DNA from: Lingula anatina
Lineage: Eukaryota; Brachiopoda; Lingulata; Lingulida; Lingulidae
Reading direction: 5' to 3'
Length of the DNA: 64,000 nucleotides
Assembly: GCF_001039355.2 (NCBI RefSeq)
Contig: NW_019775336.1
Coordinates: forward strand, 406,285 to 470,284
Part shown: positions 34,362-46,900 of the stretch, in pieces
How the letters are laid out: every line of letters begins with the position of its first letter
Numbering within the stretch: the first letter of the stretch is position 1
Notes under the pieces: generated by a model
The model's database searches: none
The model's input: only the letters and a program-made list of their open reading frames with translations
What the model was told of the DNA's origin: nothing
Position numbers and translations under genes: made by a program

Positions 34362-35364
34362 TCACGTGGTGAAGTCCAAGGGGCGTGTCACTGGCACTGG
34401 GACCATTCCCTCCCAGGGATCTGCTAACATGGAGTCCTTACAATAATCCTCTATGTTATCACTGCTACCGGGATTCCTGTCTCTGTGCTTGAACTGGTCA
34501 TGAAACAGTGAAAATAAATTATTATTATTATAGTTAACTTCATAATGCATTCAATCCCAACCAGACTTAAAATTAACTCTGAGAAATAGATCAAAATAAA
34601 CCATAAGTTTATGGTTAAGGTAACTGAGAATTTTCTTAACTTTGACAATTTAACAATTCCTATATTATTATTATTAAATTATTAACAAGAAACTATATTA
34701 ACTATCAGTATTCTCTGTACTTCAAATGTTGATAAATGCATCAATGAATTTATATCAATAAACATAATGAAAATTATGACAGTTTCTTCCATGACGCATT
34801 CTTTAAAAACGTCAATCCACTTTACAATTTTTAAAATCCCCTCAAAAAATTTAAAAAAATTATAAGATGTATGAAAAGGACAAGAAGCATGGATAAATGT
34901 CAATAAATTTATGTGGCGGTCTTTAAATACATTTTCTCATAAATAAAGGCTCTCATATCAGTGTCTTAAAATCTACTCACATGCCCGTGCGAGGGCGAGA
35001 ACCCCCCTCTCCCTCGCCCTCTGTATCCTCCACTCCGACTCGGGCTCCATCCCCCACCTCTATGATTACCCCCACCGCTATACGGCGGCCTTGGGGTGTA
35101 ATTCTGCCTATAGGGGCTCCTCATGCCCCGTGGGCTAAAGTCTGGAGAAGGTGGAGGGGGTCCTCCGTACTGCGGAGAGAACGGCCGCGGCGGAGGGGGC
35201 ATGTTATGGTGAGGGTGATGGTGAGGGCTCGGGGTCCGAAAACCCCCTCCACCGCTTCCGTGACGGGGTGATCCTCGCTGGTTGTATCCTCCTCCTCCTC
35301 CTCGTGGCGGCCCTCCAAACGGCGACCCGAATTCGTAAGGGTTCCCAAAATTCGGTCTATTCAT
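34362..35364 (-). CDS. MPLKIP: M-phase-specific PLK1-interacting protein (TTDN1)
   Basis: Two coding exons, complement of 34981-35364 and 34362-34493, join at a phase-0 GTGAGT...CAG intron and give 171 residues (human 179). The N-terminal 125 residues are low-complexity, rich in G, P, R and S (GGPPRGGGGG, PPRPFSPQYGG, GYRGRGRGG). The short conserved C-terminal block reads NIEDYCKDSMLADPWEGM, matching the family's NELENYFKPSMLEDPW. The human protein is nuclear, binds PLK1, and its loss causes non-photosensitive trichothiodystrophy; later work ties it to splicing and transcription. Here the gene is convergent with CDK12 and divergent from WDR24. Without the C-terminal exon this would look like a generic RGG protein, so the second exon decides the call. 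Confidence 0.92.
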
Positions 35365-35566
35365 TTAGTCTTTGGAAATAATTTAACAAATTCGTATTTG
35401 ATTTTTAAAATCCCTCCAATGTGCGACTTCCGCCGCCGCGAAGGTGTGTACGCACAAACCAGTGACGTCATGTAAACTACACATGTGTATGCAGGAAGGA
35501 GGAGGGAAGAAAGACAACAGAAGAAAAATATTCGAGTTTTTGAAGTGAAAATAACTGAATGTCATC
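35365..35566. promoter_or_regulatory. Short bidirectional promoter between MPLKIP and WDR24
   Basis: Only about 200 bp separate the two start codons. The interval is locally GC-rich near the MPLKIP start, carries a perfect CRE/ATF palindrome TGACGTCA (35463-35470) and an ETS-type ACTTCCG (35426-35432). No TATA box is evident. These are common features of divergent housekeeping promoters. Confidence 0.65.
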
Positions 35567-37168
35567 ATGCACAGTGTTGCCAAGGCGGTACAAGACCGAG
35601 GTGATTTTGCACTTGATTTTATTTTTGTAGTTTTAGTCCCAAAAGTTGGAAAATCGTAAGTTTCTTTTTCGTTTGCACCTGTGTCTGTGTTCTCTCTCCA
35701 TCTCTCTCTCTCCACCTTTATGATTCATACTGTACTTGGTTTGTGTTCGCTTACGTTTTGTTTATCCATCATGTGCTAGATAAAGTCTGCTAGCCCATCA
35801 AACCACCAGAGTCTCAGCGTCTACTAGTACTTGCCCAAAGCAGGAATCTTGACCATGCAGTAATTGTGCATATTTTCTTAGTGCTCATATTATCCCTGTG
35901 TCAGGGCTGTCATACAAGATAGTTCGCTTCTCACAGATAAGCCCCATCATACTCTTTGACCCACCCACATCACACTAACCCAAACCTGCTTGAACCTACT
36001 AGTAATGGAGGGCAGTCTCTGTTACATGTAGTGTTATATTGTGAATTACTTTTTGTTTTTTATGTTGCCACACATTCACGGAAATAAACTACTACTACTG
36101 ATACATGACCCAAGCTGTTCTCTACACTGACTGGTGTATGGGTGGGGCCAGTGTTACCATCATTTACTGAAAAAAGTTTTGACTTGAGTGTTGTGTCATT
36201 GTTTGCTTTCATTTTGTTGATTATGTTTTGGAGCAACACAGAAGTTTTCAGAAACAAAAACATTTATATGGCATTGATTATAATTATTATTATTATTGCC
36301 TGAATTGATATCTGAAGTGAATGATGCTGTCTTATTGCTATCTCAGTGTGTGCTGTTATTGAAAGAAGTCAATGTGTTTTATTTTGTGCCAAGTCTTTTA
36401 AAGAGTGGATCTTTCATAGCAACCAACATAATTGTTGGTGCCACTCAAAAAACAAACTTCAACAGCCTTATGTGTTATGAAATTTAATTTGTAATTTCTT
36501 CTCTGCTGTTTGATGAAGTAATATATTATTTGTTCTCAGCAATTTTCCCAAACCATTTTATTGCAAATGAAATGTTGGAACAGCACCTTAGACTTAGGCT
36601 TCATTCACATGCAATGTCTATTTTCTAAATTCTATTTTCTATTCGCGGTATCTTATGATCATGGTCTGTGCCCTGAATATCCCGCGGCGTAATTACTGAC
36701 AGCGCGAGCCAGTTACTTAAAGTAACTTATAGTAACTGGTTCGCGCTGCCAGTAATTACGCCGTGAGCATAAGACATGCCGCGAATAGAAAATAGAATTT
36801 AGAAAATAGACATTGCATGTGCATGAAGCCTTAGTCATCACAAGCTAAAGCCATAATATACTGAGTACTAGTACTAGTTTAGCTTTATTGAACATGTATA
36901 GTAATCAAGTGGTTGAATCAAAAATGGCAATGGTGGACATCGGCTTTTAGGCCACAAGCTAGAATGTTTAAGCCCTACAATGTGATGACACCATATTCTC
37001 TAAATTGTGAAATGTATTTGATTTTACAAGCCTACAGAAAAAGATGTTATTGCACAGGTAAATAAGACACATAAAATATTTGCACATTTGTTGAAAAAAA
37101 ATTGAATGCGTGTGTGTGTGACTTGCACATGTCTATATTTATGTATAAATGTACGTAGTATGTTTGTC

Positions 37169-37218
<50 letters not shown>

Positions 37219-40200
37219 GTGTGCATGAGTATGTGTGACTGTAGTTGTATGTACAATACATTGTTTTATGATTGCTTTTAGCCTAAAAACTCTATTTGTT
37301 ATGAACTTGGTATAACACAAGAATTTTTCTTTTTTGTGCGAAAGTCTTTGTTGTTGCAGTTGTTACACTGTCATTGTTGTTCTGTCCTAACAGTAATGTA
37401 TTGTTGTTGTCACTCACCCATAATGTATTATTGTAACAGTTGTTCTTTCCCAGTGATCATCATGAGATGCTATTGTTGCTGTCCCAGCAGTAACACATTG
37501 TTATTGTTACTATTCCTCAACAGTAGTATGTTGTTATTATTGTATCTCACAATGATGAATGTCACTGTCAGTTATGAATTATTACACTCTACCAGGGTCG
37601 CAGTTATTATTGTGGACATTTTTGGCTGAATTGAGATCAGGCCAAAATGACTGTCTATTTATCTAGAGACATATCTGTGGAAAATCGATGTCGCCCTGGT
37701 AGAGGGTAATGAATTCTCATTGTTTTGTTATTGACATTGCAGTTTCCCACCATGTACCTGCGAGAACCATGCACACTGTGATTGAGGCTCCAATTAATGC
37801 TATCAGCACCAACAAGGATGCATCCCAGGTTGTGGTTGCAGGCAGGAATGGTAAGAAAAAGATTTCAGTCTGAAAAAATATTCTGAATGGCATTAGAATA
37901 TGATGAATAAGTGTGAGTTCCTTTTGTTTTTTTTTATGTACAGACACAGATGTGTCTGTACATNCGCATGAGTATGTGTGACTGTAGTTGTATGTACAAT
38001 ACATTGTTTTATGATTGCTTTTAGCCTAAAAACTCTATTTGTTATGAACTTGGTATAACACAAGAATTTTTCTTTTTTGTGCGAAAGTCTTTGTTGTTGC
38101 AGTTGTTACACTGTCATTGTTGTTCTGTCCTAACAGTAATGTATTGTTGTTGTCACTCACCCATAATGTATTATTGTAACAGTTGTTCTTTCCCAGTGAT
38201 CATCATGAGATGCTATTGTTGCTGTCCCAGCAGTAACACATTGTTATTGTTACTATTCCTCAACAGTAGTATGTTGTTATTATTGTATCTCACAATGATG
38301 AATGTCACTGTCTGTTATGAATTATTACACTCTACCAGGGTCGCAGTTATTATTGTGGACATTTTTGGCTGAATTGAGATCAGGCCAAAATGACTGTCTA
38401 TTTATCTAGAGACATATCTGTGGAAAATCGATGTCGCCCTGGTAGAGGGTAATGAATTCTCATTGTTTTGTTATTGACATTGCAGTTTCCCACCATGTAC
38501 CTGCGAGAACCATGCACACTGTGATTGAGGCTCCAATTAATGCTATCAGCACCAACAAGGATGCATCCCAGGTTGTGGTTGCAGGCAGGAATGGTAAGAA
38601 AAAGATTTCAGTCTGAAAAAATATTCTGAATGGCATTAGAATATGATGAATAAGTGTGAGTTCCTTTTGTTTTTTTTTTTTTATTGCATTTTAGACATGT
38701 TATTAGCATAGGCGTCATATTTGTAGAAGTAGGCATGCATTTATTATGTTGAAAAATATTTATTTTAATTTATTAGTAAACAGCATAAGACTGTACGTAT
38801 GTCACCACAAATGCGATACATGAAAGTTCACACAGTCATTTACACCATCTATGTAGAAACTGAAAAATAAGCAAAAGGAAATAATTTGTCAGCTTAACAG
38901 ATTCTATTCACTTTTTTTTTTTCAGTTTTTCGAGTATTCTCCATAGAAGATGATGCCTTTGTGGAGCGTTGCAACCTGAGAGTTGGAAAGAATTTGAATC
39001 TCAACTTTAGTGCTGCTGATGTCACCTGGAACCCAGTGGAAGGTGTGTTTACATTTTGGACAGGACGTGTCTACTTATCTTCAGTCGAATTGCACCTTTA
39101 AAGACACAGATGAATTTTTGACCTTCATATAGCAAACTATAAAATTTTTGGAAATCTTACCCCTTCTCTCTTTAAGGGTTGCAATGGACAATATATTTTA
39201 TACAGTAAAACTTAAATTTTTCTTGACATTTTAAACATTATTTTAAATAATCAACAAGGGACATCCTATCAAAAACCATTGGCAATGTGTCAATCTTAAA
39301 ACCTTTTACTTTAAATTTTATTCGATGCAGAAACATTCAGATGTAAAACAGTTTAATGCATATTTATTTATTTATTTAGTAAGTTAGTTAATTAATGAGC
39401 TAGCACCACATGTGATCTATCTTCCAAATACAATCTGTACACCTGTTTTTGATAAGCTCTTCTAAATTAAAAAATAGATAGTATTCAGTGAGTAGTTTTT
39501 CTGTCTTCCCAGACCACCTGCTGGCCTCAGCAGCTACCAATGGAGCCGTGGTGACCTGGAATCTGAACAAGCCAAGCAGGTCAAAACAAGGTAACAGGTG
39601 CTCTTTATATCACACATGAAAAACGATTGCAAAAAAGAAAGAAAGAAAATGCAGGAGAGAAAGGAAGAAGGAAAGAAAGACATAGCACAAGAAAATTGTG
39701 TTAACTGTTCTTATATAAATTTGCCAATTTCAGTGTAGATTTTAATTTATCCAGTTTTAGCTTCAGTCAAACAAAGAATGAAGATGAAATCTACACTGGA
39801 TGTTCAATATATTGGCACATGGCTACAGTGACAATTCAGTTTTCTGATAAAGGCTACCCATCTTTGGGCAGAATGGCTGACACTACACAAAAGCACTATA
39901 AAAATGCGTTCAGGCTGAAATTTATTTTTCATATTTAAAGTTATTTCCATGGTGCTTTAATGTGTTTCAGTGCTATATTGACCTATTTTTTCTTCAGAGT
40001 TGGTTTTCAATGAACACAAGAGGACAGTGAACAGAGTCTGTTTTCACTCCACGGAGGCCAACCTACTACTTAGTGGTTCACAGGATGGTTTTATGAAACT
40101 TTTTGTATGATTTTTGTTTCTTTACTGTATACGTATACATTGTTTACAAGCTGGTTTTTCTCATTAAAAAAAAAGAATTTTGAATCATAAATGAGGATTG

Positions 40201-40934
40201 GATTGCACAATATATCAATTTATGCCCATCTTATTATTAGAAGTGTGTGCTATTTGCTTCATTTTATTTCTTAAAGGGTTTTTCAGTCAATTGTATTGCA
40301 TGATATGACATTTATTGATTATACATGTAGGGTTGCATATATGATTTATTAATAACAATATGTGAGTGATTGAAACAACTTGAAATGTGATTAAACAATA
40401 CAATACTGCTGTAACATTAATATTGTTAACTTTCAGTGTTTTTGACCACTATATATGTTACTGTATATGTTAAGCATGGAAACCTTTATGATTATAATGC
40501 TTTTTCCATTTGTTTTCTCATATGATACTGTACTTGGACTTGTTTTGAATAACTACATTTAATGTCTTTTTGTTGTCAAACACTTTCATGGTTTTATTCA
40601 TTTCATTCTCACTTTTTCTTCAGGATTTAAGAAAGAAGGAGGTCAACTGTACTTTCTCTGGTCAGTCCGAGAGTGTCCGAGATGTCCAGTTTTGTCCTCA
40701 CCACTACTTCCAGTTTGCTGCAGCCTATGAGAATGGCAACTTACAGGTCAGTAGATTTTTGTATTCTTACAATAAATAAATCACTAAAATAGCATGGCAA
40801 TGATTATTGTATTTATTAACTGGAAATGAACACTTCTGTAAATGTCATATGAGTTGTTATTTGTACTAATGTAGTTTGGATTTCAGACACAACACAGTTA
40901 TCAGATTCATTTTCCAAATTTTCATACATAACTG

Positions 40935-40967
<33 letters not shown>

Positions 40968-43900
40968 CCGGTAAGCTTGTTTAGCCATTTGTAGTCATCA
41001 GTAGGTGTATCAAGGTGGTTTTGTCAACATTTTTATCAAATTGAAAAAGCTTCCTTCCACTCCTCTTAAGCCCCTGCAGAGATTTCTAAATTCCAAGTTC
41101 TATAAAGATGAAACTTGGGGCTGTAATGAAGTAGTGTGTTTAGCTTTCTGAAGTTGTATATGCATGATGAACATGACTTAGATGCAGGTTGGGTTTGAAA
41201 ACCAGCTTGATCCGTTAAATTGTTTTCCATTTTTGTCTGTACATTTAACACCCTTGCCTGTACATCTTAGAGCTTTGTTGCCTTTTTTTTTTTTTTTTTA
41301 CTAATTCCTATTCCATATCTGATGTTATTGTTTTGTTATATTGTATACTGTTAGATAAAGATTTGGATTTGTTTTATATTTGTAATTATGATATTTTTTT
41401 CACCAAAGCTATGGGATCTTCGGAGACCTGACAAGTGGGAAAAGATGTTCACAGCGCACAGCGGCCCAGCTTTTACTCTGGACTGGCATCCTGATGATAA
41501 AAACTGGATTGCCAGTGCGGGCAGAGATAGATCTATTAAGGTAATAAGATAATGTAAGCAGCTGTATAAATCAGGCCCATATATAGCCAGCAGTTTCAAA
41601 GAGGAGGTTCTATTTTGGAAAATCTTGACCTTTTACAGTGAAACCTCTATGTACCTAGATCAAAGTTTACCCAGAGTGGACCTTTTCATGGTATAAAGGG
41701 CAGTTTGTTCCAACCCCACCTGGCTACAGGCCTGCTTATTAAAATGCAGTTCTATTCAGGTTGAGAGCAAGCATTTAAAAGTAATGTATAGAAAAACCTC
41801 AGTCTATATACATGGTGCTGCATTTACTGTAAATTGACAAATAAGTTTTTAATCACTCAATTTCGGACATTTTTTGTGGAAAAAAAATATTATTAGCCTT
41901 GTTTTACGTAATTTGTAATTTCTAGATTTGGGAAATATCCCACAAACCCCGCCTCCTGCATACTGTTCAGACAATTGCATCTGTAGCCAGAGTCAAGTGG
42001 AGGCCTTCCAGAAAGTACCACATATCCAGTTGCTCGCTCCTGGTGGATCATAATGTCAATGTCTGGGATATCAGGAGGCCATACATACCTTTTGCCTCCT
42101 TTGAAGAACACAGAGATGTGGTCACTGGTAGGTGTGAAGTAACTGAAGTGTGTAATGTTATAATATATGTGTTAAGCATAGATTACGGTCTTATTTCTCT
42201 CCTCTGAGGACCAGTACAGGTATACTTCAGGTACAGACATGTAATGGTGAAACTGCCTGTCCGACTGGTCATGACTGCTTGAAGTGCCTGAGGACCTCCA
42301 AGATATTTGATATTGCAGTCCCTCTGAGTTAGCATGGTTTATGAAAAAATACTATACATAATAATAAAACATAGACTGAATACTTAGTTTGGACCTGCAC
42401 AGAATGAAGAAAACCCACAGGTTTCTTGTAGAGCAGGTCCTTTGGACCTTTAGTATCTTTTAATGTCTGCAGGAACATAATTTTGAATGGGGAGTGTAAC
42501 AGTTTTCTCCTCCAGTCCTGGAAATCTAACTGCTTTTAGATAAGGTCACTTGGAGCAGCCATGAATGGTTAGTATGTTATATGTTAGTGTTTGGAGAACC
42601 AGTTGAATCATGACAATATTTTTCACTTTGCAGTCTGTCCCAACTACTTGTTCTTGTTCATTTAGACCACTAACATGAAAAAAAGCTGTATAAGGGGAGA
42701 GGCCCTGTTTTAAGTATTACTAAGTTGTATAACACATATTGAACCTGTATAGAAATGTATATCCATTTTTGATCAGGAATAATGTGGAAGAATGATCCCT
42801 ATGTGTTCCTGAGTGGTAGCAAAGACTGCACTGTCTACCAGCACATGTTCAAGGATGCCGTCAGACCAGCTGACCGTGCCAATCCCATAGGAATAGATAC
42901 AAATGTCAATGGAGACTTGGGCCTCGCCTTCAGTGATAAACTGCTAGTTGCTGGTAAGTCCAATTGATGAGATTTTTGCATTGTATTTGGCAGGAATGAT
43001 TAACACTTTTTCTGCTGAACAAGTTTTAAAAATAACTTAGTTTTATTTAAAATTTGAAAACACTGGTATTTTTCAGTGATGCGTGCTAGTTGCAAGTAAA
43101 TTACATTAGTGTAGCTTGGGATTGACATGATCTTTGGGCAAAAATTAAAAACTTTCAGATACACGATTTTATAATCACTATTATAATTATATTTCTACAT
43201 AGCATTTGTGGAATATAAGTAACCTACTTTTCTGTTTTGTTGCTACCACTCAATAGGAGTGTTCTAATTTAATGAAATTATGACTAAAAAATACAGTATC
43301 TGTAAAATCCACAATTTTTCCCCATTAAAAGATCAACTAATTAACCCAAATCTGCTCAATAATTCCAGGTAAATCCCAGACTGGGTCCTCAATGTTGCCT
43401 CATTTCTTCCGTTCCAAGGGTCCTGATCGCAGTGAGCAGTTCACCATGGCAAGCAGCTCAGCTGTCATTTTTGAAAGTGTTGATAAGGTAGGCATGGCAA
43501 CAGGCCACTCCTCCTCCTGCCTGTCAATACACCCCACCCTCTTACTTCCATCAAACAGCTGCTTTTTTAAAATTTTTAATGCCAGGCCCCTCCTCCCATC
43601 TGTCAGGTTGTGACAGTTCATGTTATGTAGGCATGGTAACTTCCTCCTCCTATCTGGATATTGTTCCTCTTTTTCCATTTGCTTTCTCATTTTGTGAATA
43701 TTTGATGATGTTATCAAATATAATGGGAAAGGGGCTGATATTACAGTGTACTTTGGTATATTTCCAGAATCAAATTATGAGTCTAGGACATTACATATTT
43801 TAGAGTTGCTGACATTTTATCAACAATATGCAGGAAAAAAGATAAAATTTTAGTATTGAAAATGGTATCATTTCAGTCTACGGGGTTGGAGTGGTTCATA

Positions 43901-46900
43901 GAGTGCGCCACTAGATACCAGCTGAGCGGGAAAAGTGTGGAAGACCTTTGTGATCATAATGCTGCTGTAGCAGGAAGTCTGAATAAACACCAGGTATGGG
44001 TAATATTAGATAAAATCAAAGTTTAGTGAAAAAGATTTCAGTTGTCTCCTCTGTAAGGAATATCAGTTATAAAAGAAAATCATTTCTATAAAAGGGGCCT
44101 AATGTGTTTTTCTGCTATTGATTATACTACTGATTTTATGTAAAATACAACTGGATTACAAACATACGTTAATCATAGTATTCTCCATCCTGTTTATGTC
44201 ACATCCCCAATATTTAACATATTCCTCAGGTTGCCCAGACATGGCGTATATTGAAATTACTATATGGTGGTAACACTGCCACGCCCTGTCCCCCAAGGAC
44301 GGTGTCTGTCATAGGATCCCCAGCAGTGGGGGAGGCACATAAGGCGGAAAGTGAGAAAGGTAGTATCTAGGCATACATTTGGTCATTATCATTTTCAGAC
44401 CCGTAGCCAGCAATTTCAAAAGGGGGGTTCTTTGACTGAAAAAGTGGACCTTTTACCATGAAACCTTCGTGTGCCTAGATAAAATTTTACCCAGAGGGGA
44501 GCTTTTCCTGGTAAGAAAGGGGGTTCTTTTGAACCCCCCGAACCCCCTGGCTATGGGCCTGATTGTGTTGTTGAACTGTTGATTACAAGGCAGGGAAATT
44601 GATTTTACAAAATCTGAACAGTCACAGGAAACAGTGACAGTAACATAAAAAAATTATGGTAGTTAGTTTTTCTACATTGTTGAAACATACAAGAAGTGAG
44701 GCTCTGCATTGTGCCAAATGAAATGTAAGTCATAAGGCTGATGACAGAGAGAGAAAGAGAGAGAGAGAGAGAGGCATGAAGTTATTATTTTAATAGCTTA
44801 TCTAAAGCAAAAAAAAAAAAACAGTATATTTATATAATGATGATAGATGATAACAAACTACACAGCAAGGTAACTATTTCTCCATATCTGATGTCATTAC
44901 AGTGAACTTGAAGCAGCAACTGGACGGCCACCTTGTGCAGGATCACAACAGAAGCACGCACACTGACGGGGAGAATAAAGACACTGGGGACACCTCCACA
45001 GGTGATTAGCATAATTTATTTATCATCATTAGCATAATTTATTCAAAAACACATTGATCCATGTTTATACAGGGGACAATTCCACAGGTGCTAGTAAAGA
45101 TTAATTTTAAGATAAATTTAAATAAAATTTTTAATGGATCTGCTTAATTGTGAGGCAGATATATAACCTAAAAAATTAATTTGAGGAATGCCTTTTTTTG
45201 ATGTCCCATGAAATCATTATTCTTTTAGCTGTTAGTGAAGATGAATCTGACGCAGAATCCTCTCTGAGTCTAACAAACATTGCCAGTGGACAGGTCAACC
45301 AGCAAGGAGATTTTTTCTTTGGTGACGGGGAACTGGAAACTTTTGACTATCCAGTAACAATGGCCAATATGGACAGTATGCAGGTAGCTATAGGCAGTGT
45401 GACCTTGATATTACATAACAAGACATACAATGTGTATTAGACCTTTACATACAGGGATGAGGTTTTTCTCACTATTGGCATATGTGTGACTTTTTGGGAG
45501 CCAAAAATATCATTGGCCTAGGCAGCCCCCTGAACTCCCTGCCATATTTTCCAACTTTTTCTCTAAAGGGCAGTCTCATCACTGTATATAGCATAATCTA
45601 AATGAAAGAAAGAACATAATGAAATTTGAATAATTTTCCTGTAAACACCAAGGTATACCTTGCTTAAACCCTAAAAATCCAATTTGAGAAAAATGGGATG
45701 TATAAACCTATTTTTAGGTTCTAAATTTTTTAATTTTCAAAAACAGATTTTCTTGAAATTTCACCAGTGTGCTCTTTATATAAACATTTCAGAAAAATAA
45801 AAATCTGTACACAGATTTTGAGTACTGAATTTTCACTTTTTCTGCCACCATTAAAATTCATTCTCTACCATGACTTAAAAATAAACCTAAAAGCTAACTT
45901 GAATAATGATTTATTACATTTTATTTTGCAATTTTACCCTTTAAGGCACTCACTGAGTAGTACACCTTCATGTAGTTTCAGCAGTTTTCTTTTTATCACC
46001 AACTTTATGATATACCCTATCCAAATTTGTTCTGAAAATTACAATGTGTAAAATAACACTGATTCACTTGATTACTAATTAATTGCAATTTAAAGATCTG
46101 ACCTGCATTGTTGTGGCTTTAAAGGATAGCAGTTACGCACGTCTTTTTTCAATAATGATAATATTTATCATTAATTTTTTTTTTCAGGATTGGACACTTC
46201 CAACAGAGGCAATCCCACTTCGTCACGAAATCCAGGACAGGTTGGACTCGCCAGACCCCCTACAAAATGCCACAGACTCACCCTCTAGTGCCAACGAAAG
46301 TGAATTTAGCTCACAAGCATTCGGCAATGCAGAAAACGCAACCCCAATGTACAATCTCCAAGCCATACCTTTTGCAAGTCAGAATCCACCGTGGGAGTTT
46401 TCTCATCTTGTCTGTGATATGTTAGAGTACTTTGCTGAACAGGTGGGGGGATCAGTTATTTTGCTTCTTTTTTTTTTTTTTTCGTAAAATATGCTGATCC
46501 AAAATAAAAATCCATGAACCCAAATTATTGAGTGAAATACTAACTTACATGAAATTTGGACAATTTATTTTTGTGTATTGATTGGTTTCTTTTGATCAAA
46601 TCTACTGGTTTATTTGGCAACTCCCAGTGAGTATACAATTATATATAATATATATAGTACATAATAGGGTAGTAGACACTGTTATTTCTAACACACTCAT
46701 ATCATCACCGGCTTTTCAGTATTTTACTCAACGCCAGGAGGGGGCACGTTAATCTATGTAACCAATTACATTCTGCAAGTCCCCGCGAAGTTGGATCGAT
46801 CTGCAGAGTCCAGTAGATTTAATGGGAATGAGCCCTTTAAAAAATTAAAACCTGGACTATTTTCACATTCCAGGGAGATGTTCAGACGTCAGTATCTGTC

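Noticed and set aside
35567-35655. WDR24 exon 1 extended to the stronger GTAAGT donor at 35656
   Set aside because: That exon would end in phase 2, while the next exon needs phase 1, and the join runs into a stop. It could still serve as a 5' untranslated exon.
37024-37320. Minus-strand frames rich in Arg-Glu
   Set aside because: They are translations of the (CT)n microsatellite in WDR24 intron 1.
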